Source of the DNA: UBA2177 sp964452735
GTDB taxonomy: Bacteria; Patescibacteriota; Dojkabacteria; SC72
Direction: 5' to 3'
Assembly (NCBI GenBank): GCA_964452735.1
Contig: CAYVNA010000011.1
Coordinates: 1-28,606 of the forward strand
Length of the DNA stretch: 28,606 nt
In this document: positions 6,931 to 13,904 of the stretch, in pieces
How positions within the stretch are numbered: the first letter of the stretch is position 1
How the letters are laid out: every line of letters begins with the position of its first letter
Program-made: the position numbers and the translations under genes
The notes under the pieces: generated by a model
Told to the model about the DNA's origin: nothing
The model's input: the letters and a program-made list of their open reading frames with translations, nothing else
Database searches by the model: none

Positions 6931-6954
6931 ACTATGGGGTACTTAGAAGCTATG
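6931..6954. repeat. Shared 24-bp motif, copy A
   Basis: ACTATGGGGT, six bases, then AAGCTATG; the same arrangement occurs at 8961-8984, with 20 of 24 positions identical. It contains the direct repeat CTATG with an 18-bp period and overlaps the stop codon of map. Its centre is roughly 120 bp from the centre of the conserved-loop stem. A protein-binding or recombination site is possible; function unknown. Confidence 0.5.
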
Positions 6955-7714
6955 CTATTACACTCCAATTAACAGTATCTGTTAGTATAGTAGGAGAATC
7001 CTTCCTTACAATGACCATATATTCAAACATAACACTCTTCCCACCATTCACTGTCCTCACAGACCATCCATCTTCATCTATACTAAAATCATCTGTATCA
7101 TCAACTACCTGACATTCTACACATATAACCATACCATCTACTAATAAGTCGCCTGTACCCTTCTTCCCATATGCAGGAATCTCTGGATCATCATGCAATG
7201 TCTTTCCAATACCATGACCAACAAACATCTTCAAAGTATTATATCCATTCCTCTTAGCCTCAAATTCCATCTCATACCCCAAATCCCCCGTCCTATTACC
7301 AACAACCGCCTTACTCACAGCATTCTCTACAGCCCTACGCCCAGCCTCTAACAGCTTCAAATCCTCCTTCTTAGCTTCTCCCACACACCATGTCCAACAA
7401 TGATCCGTATACATACCCTTATATATTATTCCAAAATCTATGGAAACAAGATCTCCCTTCTCAAAAGGAACATCCTTCGGAATACCATGTACAGCAACAT
7501 CATTTACAGATATACAAGTATTGAAATTATACCCATCAACCCTTCTAAATGCGGCCTTCACACCATACTCCTTACACAACATACCCGCTTTCATATCCAA
7601 TTCCAAAGGTGTGACACCCTTAGAAATATACTCACCTAAGATCCTTAAGATATTAACGGATATTTCCGCTGCCTTCCTCAATGTTCTTTCTTCTTTTGCT
7701 CTCGTTACAATCAT
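6950..7714 (-). CDS. map: Methionine aminopeptidase, type I
   Basis: A 254-residue enzyme, the normal length for bacterial type Ia, that removes the initiator methionine from new proteins. All five metal ligands are visible: Asp93 (SIDFG), Asp104 (YTDHC), His167 (GHGIGKTLHD), Glu200 and Glu231; the substrate-binding His76 is in AVHGIPK. The last ligand sits in FEYMVIV rather than the usual FEHT, a small deviation. The start is well supported: TATAAT (7720-7725 on the opposite strand) ends 5 nt before the ATG, with no room for a leader. It is divergent from the exonuclease gene, 55 bp apart. Confidence 0.95.
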   Translation of the reverse strand: MIVTRAKEERTLRKAAEISVNILRILGEYISKGVTPLELDMKAGMLCKEYGVKAAFRRVDGYNFNTCISVNDVAVHGIPKDVPFEKGDLVSIDFGIIYKGMYTDHCWTWCVGEAKKEDLKLLEAGRRAVENAVSKAVVGNRTGDLGYEMEFEAKRNGYNTLKMFVGHGIGKTLHDDPEIPAYGKKGTGDLLVDGMVICVECQVVDDTDDFSIDEDGWSVRTVNGGKSVMFEYMVIVRKDSPTILTDTVNWSVIA

Positions 7715-7719
7715 ACCCC

Positions 7720-7763
7720 ATTATACTACCTTTAAAACTAATTTTCTAAATTAATGATATACT
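7720..7763. promoter_or_regulatory. Divergent leaderless promoters of map and the exonuclease gene
   Basis: On the minus strand TATAAT (7720-7725) ends 5 nt before the map ATG. On the plus strand TATACT (7758-7763) ends 6 nt before the exonuclease ATG at 7770. With a normal -10 to +1 distance, both transcripts begin at or next to the start codon. I see no convincing -35 hexamers. Confidence 0.65.
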
Positions 7764-7769
7764 CGATAC

Positions 7770-8468
7770 ATGAACAACAAACTACTATACTTTGATACTG
7801 AAACAACAGATATACAAACGAAGGACATCATTCAATTGGCAATACTAAAAGATGATGGATTAACACTAAACATGTTCTTCAAGCCAATACAAGATATTAG
7901 TTTTGCTGCGATGGCAGTACACCACTTAACACCTGAGTTTCTAAGTACCCATCAGCTATTTGAGAATGCAAAACTCCCTAATGATTTTCATGATGAAGGA
8001 TACAATGGAGATAACCTGAAAGGATATCTTGAATACTTAGCTACGGAATATACTTGGGTTGCGCATAATATTGAGTTTGATGCAGAAGTTTTAAGAAGAA
8101 AGGGGATATCAATACCAAAACAAATATGCACATTCAAGTTAGCAAGGAATCTACTATCAGATGGAGAGATGGATCTAGAGAGTTATTCTCTACAATACCT
8201 AAGATATTCTCTCGGGTTGTATAAGAAAGAGAATGGGGATCATAATATAGCTCATGATGCATTAAGTGATGTATATTTTCTAAAGGATCTTTTTGAATAT
8301 ATTAAAAATAATAGTTCCTTTACATTAGAACATATGATTCAAATTACAAAAGAACCTCCTATCATAAGGAGTATAAATTTCGGAAAACACGCAGGTAGAT
8401 CTCTTTTAGATATAGCTAAAGAGGATAGAGGATATCTTGNNNNNNNNNNGAGTATTGAGTATGGGTAA
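7770..8468 (+). CDS. DnaQ/DEDD-family 3'-5' exonuclease with DUF3820-like tail, 3' end in gap
   Basis: About 232 residues with a DEDDh exonuclease domain: the DxE motif YFDTETTD (D9, E11), a second Asp in AHNIEFDAEV, and HDALSDVYFL supplying the final His and Asp. Family members proofread DNA or degrade RNA or single-stranded DNA. The C-terminal INFGKHAGRSLLDIAKEDRGYL matches the start of a DUF3820-type module (GK.kGrs...dpgYL). This module is cut by ten N at 8440-8449. Read across the gap, only five codons follow before a stop, so the true C-terminus is uncertain; the module usually runs further. TATACT ends 6 nt before the ATG, indicating a leaderless start. Confidence 0.8.
   Translation: MNNKLLYFDTETTDIQTKDIIQLAILKDDGLTLNMFFKPIQDISFAAMAVHHLTPEFLSTHQLFENAKLPNDFHDEGYNGDNLKGYLEYLATEYTWVAHNIEFDAEVLRRKGISIPKQICTFKLARNLLSDGEMDLESYSLQYLRYSLGLYKKENGDHNIAHDALSDVYFLKDLFEYIKNNSSFTLEHMIQITKEPPIIRSINFGKHAGRSLLDIAKEDRGYLXXXXSIEYG
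8440..8449. other. Scaffold gap (10 N) inside the exonuclease 3' end
   Basis: Ten undetermined bases. Unlike the gap at 26270-26279, the flanks show no repeated sequence, so the real gap length is unknown and adjacency of the two sides rests on scaffolding. Confidence 0.95.
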
Positions 8469-8488
8469 TGGTACTTTGTTTGGATAGG

Positions 8489-8566
8489 TTGAGTAGGGGA
8501 AGCCAGAGATTAATTTAAAGTCATAATGACCTCAAATGCTCTCCAGCTCCCCCAATGATTACTCAA
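8489..8566 (-). repeat. Long bulged hairpin at the 3' side of gene B
   Basis: Nested pairings from outside in: TTGAGTA (8489-8495)/TACTCAA (8560-8566); GGGG (8496-8499)/CCCC (about 8549-8553); AGC (8501-8503)/GCT (8546-8548); AGAG (8505-8508)/CTCT (8539-8542); an internal GTCAT-a-ATGAC hairpin (8520-8530). It occupies the position of the 6375-6421 hairpin in copy A and overlaps the last codons of gene B. Confidence 0.5.
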
Positions 8567-8759
8567 ACGAACTGGGCATGCGAACGCATGCCTCAATGAC
8601 TTGTCCCCTTATAGGGACCTCATGACACTCCCATGAGGGGAGGGGCACGGTCATAGAAGGGAAATGACCTTCTAGGTCAATCCCCTCAGACGGTTTCTCT
8701 GGCCCAACAGGGCAGAGAAAGATACATACAACCATAATGAGAAAAATTATATTTCTCAT
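8559..8759 (-). CDS. Small exported protein, cassette copy B
   Basis: A 66-residue ORF with an N-terminal hydrophobic signal (MRN, then residues 4-16 ending in Cys16). Cys16 may be lipidated, although IFLC is a poor lipobox. The rest is Pro/Glu-rich and matches nothing I recognise. It shows no clear amino-acid similarity to copy A but shares its layout: a strong Shine-Dalgarno (AAAGGAG 7 nt before ATG), high G+C (31 of 60 in 8641-8700), a frame made of successive inverted repeats, a start codon inside a hairpin, and the same conserved-loop stem upstream. Coding is plausible because of the Shine-Dalgarno and signal-like start. A structured RNA is the alternative. Confidence 0.45.
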   Translation of the reverse strand: MRNIIFLIMVVCIFLCPVGPEKPSEGIDLEGHFPSMTVPLPSWECHEVPIRGQVIEACVRMPSSFE

Positions 8760-8760
8760 T
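8575..8760. repeat. Array of short inverted repeats (copy B)
   Basis: Hairpins are: GGCATGC/GCATGCC (8575-8592); GTCCC/GGGAC (8603-8618); CCTCATG/CATGAGG (8618-8638); GGTCAT/ATGACC (8649-8669), competing with AGAAGG/CCTTCT (8655-8673) and TGACCT/AGGTCA (8665-8679); TTTCTCTG+CCC/GGG+CAGAGAAA (8694-8720); AATGAGAAA/TTTCTCATT over the start codon (8736-8760). A longer-range pairing joins TGAGGGGA (8634-8641) with TCCCCTCA (8681-8688). Confidence 0.8.
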
Positions 8761-8781
8761 TTTTCTCTCCTTTCTTAAAAT

Positions 8782-8803
8782 CCTCCCCTAAGTTAGCGGG
8801 AGG
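8782..8803 (-). other. GC-rich hairpin in the gene B leader
   Basis: CCTCCC (8782-8787) pairs with GGGAGG (8798-8803) across a 10-nt loop. It directly abuts the conserved-loop stem and is followed on the minus strand by ATTTT and then the Shine-Dalgarno. It could be an attenuator or part of a leader fold; copy A has no equivalent. Confidence 0.5.
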
Positions 8804-8855
8804 TTGATAACAACATACAAATATCTAAATATAAATATCTAAATGTTGTTATCAA
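8804..8855 (-). ncRNA. Conserved-loop stem upstream of gene B
   Basis: The perfect 13-bp arms TTGATAACAACAT (8804-8816) and ATGTTGTTATCAA (8843-8855) close a 26-nt loop that again holds two copies of TAGATATTT (minus-strand reading). Except near the loop, the stem bases differ from the copy at 6801-6849 although both pair, which is covariation-type evidence. AAAGGAGGTGA (8854-8864) follows directly; its complement is the 16S rRNA 3'-tail sequence. Confidence 0.6.
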
Positions 8856-8864
8856 AGGAGGTGA

Positions 8865-9010
8865 GTAATCATTATTTAGTCCAATATATTTAAGAATAAA
8901 TCATTAATATATACTGGTATAAAGAGCAATACACTATTATATCATATTATAGACACCCACACTATGGGGTTGTTGTAAGCTATGTAGGATGCTGATATAT
9001 TAATAATAAC
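8865..9010. other. Intergenic stretch with second shared motif and promoter of the surface operon
   Basis: The shared motif ACTATGGGGT-N6-AAGCTATG lies at 8961-8984 (compare 6931-6954). A candidate promoter for the plus-strand operon is TTGTAA (8974-8979), 16 bp, TATATT (8996-9001), with the ATG at 9011. The rest is AT-rich and I see no further gene in it. Confidence 0.5.
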
Positions 9011-10162
9011 ATGAAAAAAAGACTGCCAGCTATAATCTCCTTCATACTCCTTATAATAACTATACCCATATTCCTATACATCTACTATAAAACCGACATC
9101 ATAAAAGAAGAAGGATACTGGGACACATTCGAAAAACTCTATGAATACAAAACTAAAGAAGAGAAGAAAAAAATATATCTAAATGCATATATCCTCGAGA
9201 AAGATATTCTAGAAGACTCCATCTCTTTCCTCACAATAATATATAATGAAGATATTGAGGAGAATATGGGATATGAATTCAGTATTCCCATTGAGGATAT
9301 TTCCAAAGATTCTGACGATCTCGTTAAGATCCAAAAAGGAGATAACTTAGAAATAGGTATTACAAAATATATACATAAGGTAGAGTATTCTTTAAAGAAA
9401 CAGGACACATTAGCAAGAAAGGGTGAATATGTATGGCTCCTATTCAATGAACTCAGAGACTCTCTAAGTAATTACTCCAAAGAGAATATAGATCCGATAT
9501 TCATAATTGCAGGAAAGAAACTTCTAGAAGAAAACTCCCTCACGGAGAAACAATTGAGTGAAGTCAATCAATATCTCTCTGATATTGGTAAATATTCATA
9601 TGAGATCCCAAATGCAGTACTGCCTTGCTATTCTGCTAAATATCTTAATCTCCCATATATACCCGAAGATATAGAGGAATACAATTATGAGTATATTAAT
9701 CCAGCTCAAATTATCGATTCTAAATATGATGAGAATATCGTAGCTAGTCTCCCTATTGAAAACTATATGAGAGTTGTAGCAGATTCATATAGGGATTGTG
9801 GTAGAAGGGATATTCAGAAAGAATACAATTTGGTATTAAACCATATTAATAGCTTGGAGAATATAAATTTGGAGACGATACGATGGATTGCCTATTTAGA
9901 TAAAATAAACAATCCCAATAGTACTGTGACTGAAGAATATTTTGATTTAGTAGACCCTCTCCGTTATTACAACATACAGACAAATTCCATATACCGAGAG
10001 TGCATACTGAATGATTGTAATATAGAGAATATATTAAATAAGCTTCCCATATACATAGGAGCATATATTGATGAATCAGGTAATAGGGAGCTACATATTA
10101 GAGAAAGTAATGTAGAGATAGATTTAGCATTAACTTTGATAGCAATATTAGAGAATGAATAG
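9011..10162 (+). CDS. Membrane-anchored extracytoplasmic protein of unknown function
   Basis: A 383-residue protein with a single N-terminal membrane segment (about residues 6-26, after MKKRLP) and a long, charged, probably outside-facing domain rich in Glu, Asn, Ile and Tyr. I recognise no catalytic motif. Four cysteines (DCGRR region, PCYS, REC-ILNDC) lie in the C-terminal two thirds. The C-terminal half looks helical, perhaps TPR-like, but I cannot support a family. It is first in a three-gene surface operon and overlaps the start of the next gene by 8 bp (ATGAATAG), indicating translational coupling. A role in assembling or anchoring the large secreted protein encoded next is inferred from position only. 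Confidence 0.7.
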   Translation: MKKRLPAIISFILLIITIPIFLYIYYKTDIIKEEGYWDTFEKLYEYKTKEEKKKIYLNAYILEKDILEDSISFLTIIYNEDIEENMGYEFSIPIEDISKDSDDLVKIQKGDNLEIGITKYIHKVEYSLKKQDTLARKGEYVWLLFNELRDSLSNYSKENIDPIFIIAGKKLLEENSLTEKQLSEVNQYLSDIGKYSYEIPNAVLPCYSAKYLNLPYIPEDIEEYNYEYINPAQIIDSKYDENIVASLPIENYMRVVADSYRDCGRRDIQKEYNLVLNHINSLENINLETIRWIAYLDKINNPNSTVTEEYFDLVDPLRYYNIQTNSIYRECILNDCNIENILNKLPIYIGAYIDESGNRELHIRESNVEIDLALTLIAILENE

Positions 10163-12893
10163 GAAAGCATTTGTAACAATTTTATTAATTCTCTCCCTCT
10201 TTAAAGTGACGGACATATTAGCTGCTTCAACATTAACAGGGCCATACTGTTTTGGAACAGATTGTGGAGGGGGTGACACTACACCTACTCCCCCAAATCC
10301 TTCAGACTTCGACCCTTCAGGTGGGGGTAGTAGTGGTGGTGGTGGTGGTGGTGGTGGTGACGATTCTGGTGGTGATGACCAACCTTCCTGCAATCCGGGA
10401 TCCTGTACCGGATGTACTCCTAAAACACCTGTAGGATATACAGGTACAAACAATGGTTGTTCTGTAAGTGTTGTAAAGACATGTACTGGAAACAATGGCT
10501 GTTCCTCATGTACAAAGAGAAAAAGATTTTGGTTAATAGAAACCAATCTCCAAGAAACACAACCTGAAACAGTTAGCATGGTAATGGACTCCCAAGAATA
10601 CATCCTTAGCCCCAATAGATCTAATCCAACAAAGATAAAATATCCATCTTCAGTAGGAGATGTAGGTGTAAGAGTACCGAGCAAGAGTACACCCCTAACA
10701 GCAAGTTCTTTAGGGTACTCATTTAGAGTAAATAACTATGGATTGAATGATGAATGGATAGAATGGGGAGATTGCACAACACCAAGAACCGAAGACTTCT
10801 GCATAGAAGGGACATCAAACACTCAAAGCTTTCAACCGTCATCCCTTGATCTCTATACAGTATTGAGAAGTAATTCCGAGGGCCAGGTCGGAGGAATGTA
10901 CTATACTGTGAATAGATGTGATCTTGGAAGAATATACTCCCTCCCAACAGAAGGATACTATGTTGTAAATAATAATCCAAGAAGCAATATTGATGTATGT
11001 GATTGGGACTCCTCTCTTTTGGCTTCCGATCCTAATTGTACGGATGGTAATGGGAACAGAGAAGAAGTTTGCTCCATGCTCCCAGACGAAGAATGTACTA
11101 AAAAGGAAATCCTTCCTTCCTTAGGATCAACGGACTCCATATCAATGAGGGGTTGTAAAAGCGAAGAGTACTCAGGTAATGAAATAAACAATGCTCTGAA
11201 AGTTAGGATAGGAAGTACTGATCCTGATGGGAATACAGAAATTAGAGGTGCTGTAGTATGGTTTGGTAAATCCGAGAACATACCAGACAAATACAAGTTA
11301 CCCAAAATAGTTGCGAGCTACGATCATACAGATACGAATGAAGTTGGAATAATGATTCTAGATGAAAAAATATATGGCATAAATACGAATGGCTCATGGG
11401 CCATATTGGATGATAATCGATTAAAAAACTCACAAGGAGAAAACATACTAAATGTATCAGGACTGGAAGTAGAGAGAGGAGATAAAACAGTAACATTTAC
11501 AATAGATATTGAATTCCTTCGTAATAGTTCCCAAGAGATATACGGGATATACAACTTTAAACAGGTAGTAATCGATGAATACATGGTTTTAGAAGATGGA
11601 ACAGTTGATCAATCATACCTCACAAGATATTTCAACTGGGGAATAGATCTAAAGGATCCTTCTGTGGAAAAATCTGACCCTGTCGTACTAGGCCCGAGAG
11701 ATTTTGAAATGGATATTGATATTGATGGTACAGAATCATTAGTAACAGATGTCATCATAAATTCATATAAAGCAGGAGGTTTGATAAATGGTACAATACA
11801 GCTCCTATCTCCATCATCACTTCTCCCACAACAAGTAATTGATGTCTCCACCTCAATCCCTGAAATAGATAAGATTGGAATACTATCAGAGGAGAATAAT
11901 TGGCATTTCAGAAATATATACACACAACAAGTACAAGAAAGGTTAAGTGCAAACATTGGAGATAGTGAGGGAGGAGCAATAATTATGTATGTAACAGCAT
12001 TTGATCAGGCTTGTAATAGTACTTCCAAAGAACAAAAAATAGATTTAACACCGTGGATATCAACTAAGGGAGGAATCGTATATTCAAGAGGAGATACCGG
12101 ATCAGAATCCAAAGATGTTAGCAATGTAATATCATTAGACTCCGCCATAAGAAATATAAAGAAAGAAGAACTTACATCAGCAACAGAGCTACTCTCTTCT
12201 AAAATGGAATATATTGCACCGATAAAATATGCTGATACAATAGGAGGAGTTAGAGCTTTGAAAATAAACGATACAAATAATAAGAAGAACTACTGGTATG
12301 AATATTTTAAAAGAAAGCTCCAAATACAAAAAGAATCATTAGCCTCCTTCTCGCTATCCAGCAATACTAGTACCATATCATCCGTCTGTACCTCCGATAA
12401 TTGCTTCATGGAATCTGAGGAAAGTATCTCTGTCCCTAACAACTTGGTATGTGATAGAAACACATTAATCATTTCAGATAAAGATATATTCCTCAATCCA
12501 GACATTCTAGATAACTCACAATCAACCAAGGGATGTATATTCTTAGCAAAGAACAATATATATATAGGAGGAGGAGATAGAAAAAGTGGAACTTCTGTAG
12601 GATATGACTACATAGAATCATTCATGATTGCAGGGAACCAGATCATCATAGAACCTGATAATATAACAGAATCTGTTCGAGATGCCTTAGAGATAAAAGG
12701 TGGTGCAATTGCTCTCGGAGATAATGCAGATAACTCATCAGCAATTGTAATATCAAGGAATCTTAGATTAAACAACTATTCATTTCCAACACTTGTAATA
12801 ACATGGGATATAAAATATGCAAGACTCTCGGAGATTTTCTTTGGTGTGGAATCTCCTATGTACAAACAAGAGATAGGTTTTAAGATATTTTAA
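10155..12893 (+). CDS. Large secreted Cys/Gly-rich surface protein (912 aa)
   Basis: The signal peptide covers about residues 1-24 (MNRKAF, hydrophobic core, LAAS). The mature N-terminus has a Pro/Asp/Gly-rich linker with eight consecutive Gly, then a cysteine-dense module (about 78-118; CNPGSC, CTGC, GCSSC) likely held by disulfides. The long middle part looks beta-rich. The C-terminus (about 765-912) has short repeating strands such as NNIYIGGGD, GNQIIIEPD and IKGGAIALGD, suggestive of a beta-helix or adhesin-like stack. No enzyme motif is visible. Placed between an anchored protein and a pilin-like protein, it is a candidate adhesin or pilus-associated tip protein. The family is not identified. 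Confidence 0.7.
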   Translation: MNRKAFVTILLILSLFKVTDILAASTLTGPYCFGTDCGGGDTTPTPPNPSDFDPSGGGSSGGGGGGGGDDSGGDDQPSCNPGSCTGCTPKTPVGYTGTNNGCSVSVVKTCTGNNGCSSCTKRKRFWLIETNLQETQPETVSMVMDSQEYILSPNRSNPTKIKYPSSVGDVGVRVPSKSTPLTASSLGYSFRVNNYGLNDEWIEWGDCTTPRTEDFCIEGTSNTQSFQPSSLDLYTVLRSNSEGQVGGMYYTVNRCDLGRIYSLPTEGYYVVNNNPRSNIDVCDWDSSLLASDPNCTDGNGNREEVCSMLPDEECTKKEILPSLGSTDSISMRGCKSEEYSGNEINNALKVRIGSTDPDGNTEIRGAVVWFGKSENIPDKYKLPKIVASYDHTDTNEVGIMILDEKIYGINTNGSWAILDDNRLKNSQGENILNVSGLEVERGDKTVTFTIDIEFLRNSSQEIYGIYNFKQVVIDEYMVLEDGTVDQSYLTRYFNWGIDLKDPSVEKSDPVVLGPRDFEMDIDIDGTESLVTDVIINSYKAGGLINGTIQLLSPSSLLPQQVIDVSTSIPEIDKIGILSEENNWHFRNIYTQQVQERLSANIGDSEGGAIIMYVTAFDQACNSTSKEQKIDLTPWISTKGGIVYSRGDTGSESKDVSNVISLDSAIRNIKKEELTSATELLSSKMEYIAPIKYADTIGGVRALKINDTNNKKNYWYEYFKRKLQIQKESLASFSLSSNTSTISSVCTSDNCFMESEESISVPNNLVCDRNTLIISDKDIFLNPDILDNSQSTKGCIFLAKNNIYIGGGDRKSGTSVGYDYIESFMIAGNQIIIEPDNITESVRDALEIKGGAIALGDNADNSSAIVISRNLRLNNYSFPTLVITWDIKYARLSEIFFGVESPMYKQEIGFKIF
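10335..10358 (+). repeat. (GGT)8 microsatellite encoding poly-Gly
   Basis: Eight perfect GGT triplets encode the Gly run in the linker of the large secreted protein. Slippage would change linker length in steps of one residue without breaking the frame. Confidence 0.9.
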
Positions 12894-12899
12894 ATAACT

Positions 12900-13868
12900 A
12901 TGAAGAAACAAACTAAAAAATACGAAGCACAAGCCCTAGCCATTGCAGTAGTAATAGTATCAGTAACCTCAATAATCGCTATGTCCGTCTTCTATAGATC
13001 TCAAAAAGACAAGACATTGACCCTAGAAGAAAGAAATTCGGCAGAGGCATTAGAAGTATCAGACTTAATCCTAGATAAACTAACTGTATTCCCAGTAAAT
13101 AGGATAGTAGAGCTAATAACAGAGATGCAAGAAGAACCTTTTGACTATGTCACAGGTACAACCCCTCCACTAAAAGAAAATTATGATAATTTTAAAATAT
13201 CAACCCTTTTTTCCCTTCTAGATATAGAAGCAGACATTCGCAATTTAGGTATATGCCCACTTGAAGATACAAAGAATGAGTATTCCCTAACCATAAAGGA
13301 GGTAGACGAAGACACCTACTTCGAGGTTAAGTCTGGACAGACATGGAGTATTCCAATAAAAGATTTGAACATAGGGAATAGCTGTCAGTTAACCGTCTAT
13401 TTCTCCATAAGGGGAACTTCCAGCGCAGGCTTCTTAGTCTCTAAATCATTTGCAAAAGCTGATTCTGGTAACAGTATATATAAAGGATACGAACCCTCCG
13501 ACACAAAAAGCTACTGCTTCTCTGAGAACTCTGTTGAATGTATCGCTCAGGATGATAAGTTCCTAGACAATGGATGGCAAAAATATAATATAAATGAAAA
13601 TAGCGGGATAAACATAAACCTAACAGAAACAGATAGTACAGGAGAATACAAACTGGATGAATACAGAGTTAGAGCTGTAGGTGGAACAATAGGTATCAGA
13701 TACAAGTTTTCTTCCGCACAGTGCTCAAATGGTTTTAGAATGATAAGTATAAGATCCTCTGCAAATTGTAATAACGTATACAGAGGAAAGGAAGTTCTCA
13801 TACCAGAGAAAAGATGGCACAATCCTCTCTTTGATTATGTCATATTCAACGGAGAGGGTTCTCTTTAG
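12900..13868 (+). CDS. PilX/pilin-like single-pass surface protein
   Basis: A 322-residue protein with a short basic leader (MKKQTKKYEAQ), a membrane segment at about 12-32, then ERNSAEALEVSDLILDK. This resembles PilX-type minor pilins and other GQAL-type envelope proteins, where a hydrophobic helix is followed by an E-x-A-x-x-A stretch. No standard prepilin-peptidase G|FxxxE site is seen, so true pilin processing is doubtful. The outer domain has about seven cysteines and ends near FNGEGSL. It follows the secreted protein by only 6 nt, so it belongs to the same operon. Type IV pilus motor genes are not in the window. Confidence 0.55.
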   Translation: MKKQTKKYEAQALAIAVVIVSVTSIIAMSVFYRSQKDKTLTLEERNSAEALEVSDLILDKLTVFPVNRIVELITEMQEEPFDYVTGTTPPLKENYDNFKISTLFSLLDIEADIRNLGICPLEDTKNEYSLTIKEVDEDTYFEVKSGQTWSIPIKDLNIGNSCQLTVYFSIRGTSSAGFLVSKSFAKADSGNSIYKGYEPSDTKSYCFSENSVECIAQDDKFLDNGWQKYNINENSGININLTETDSTGEYKLDEYRVRAVGGTIGIRYKFSSAQCSNGFRMISIRSSANCNNVYRGKEVLIPEKRWHNPLFDYVIFNGEGSL

Positions 13869-13870
13869 TG

Positions 13871-13899
13871 TTTACATATTAACTCTCATGAAGTATATT
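13871..13899 (+). promoter_or_regulatory. korA promoter, leaderless
   Basis: TTTACA (13871-13876), 17-bp spacer, TATATT (13894-13899), then 5 nt to the ATG at 13905. This is the best-formed -35/-10 pair in the window and puts the transcription start at the start codon. Confidence 0.7.
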
Positions 13900-13904
13900 T
13901 ACAT

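Noticed and set aside
6439..8760. CRISPR array
   Set aside because: The hairpins all differ in sequence and spacing. There is no repeated unit with unique spacers and no cas gene.
6375..8984. Known insertion sequence, integron attC or group I/II intron
   Set aside because: There is no transposase, integrase or intron-encoded protein in the window, no target-site duplication, and no recognisable attC R boxes or intron core.
10148..10684. Pro-rich minus-strand open frame under the secreted protein
   Set aside because: It is the antisense of the Gly-rich, Cys-rich coding region; its composition is explained by the GGT repeat and it has no start signal.
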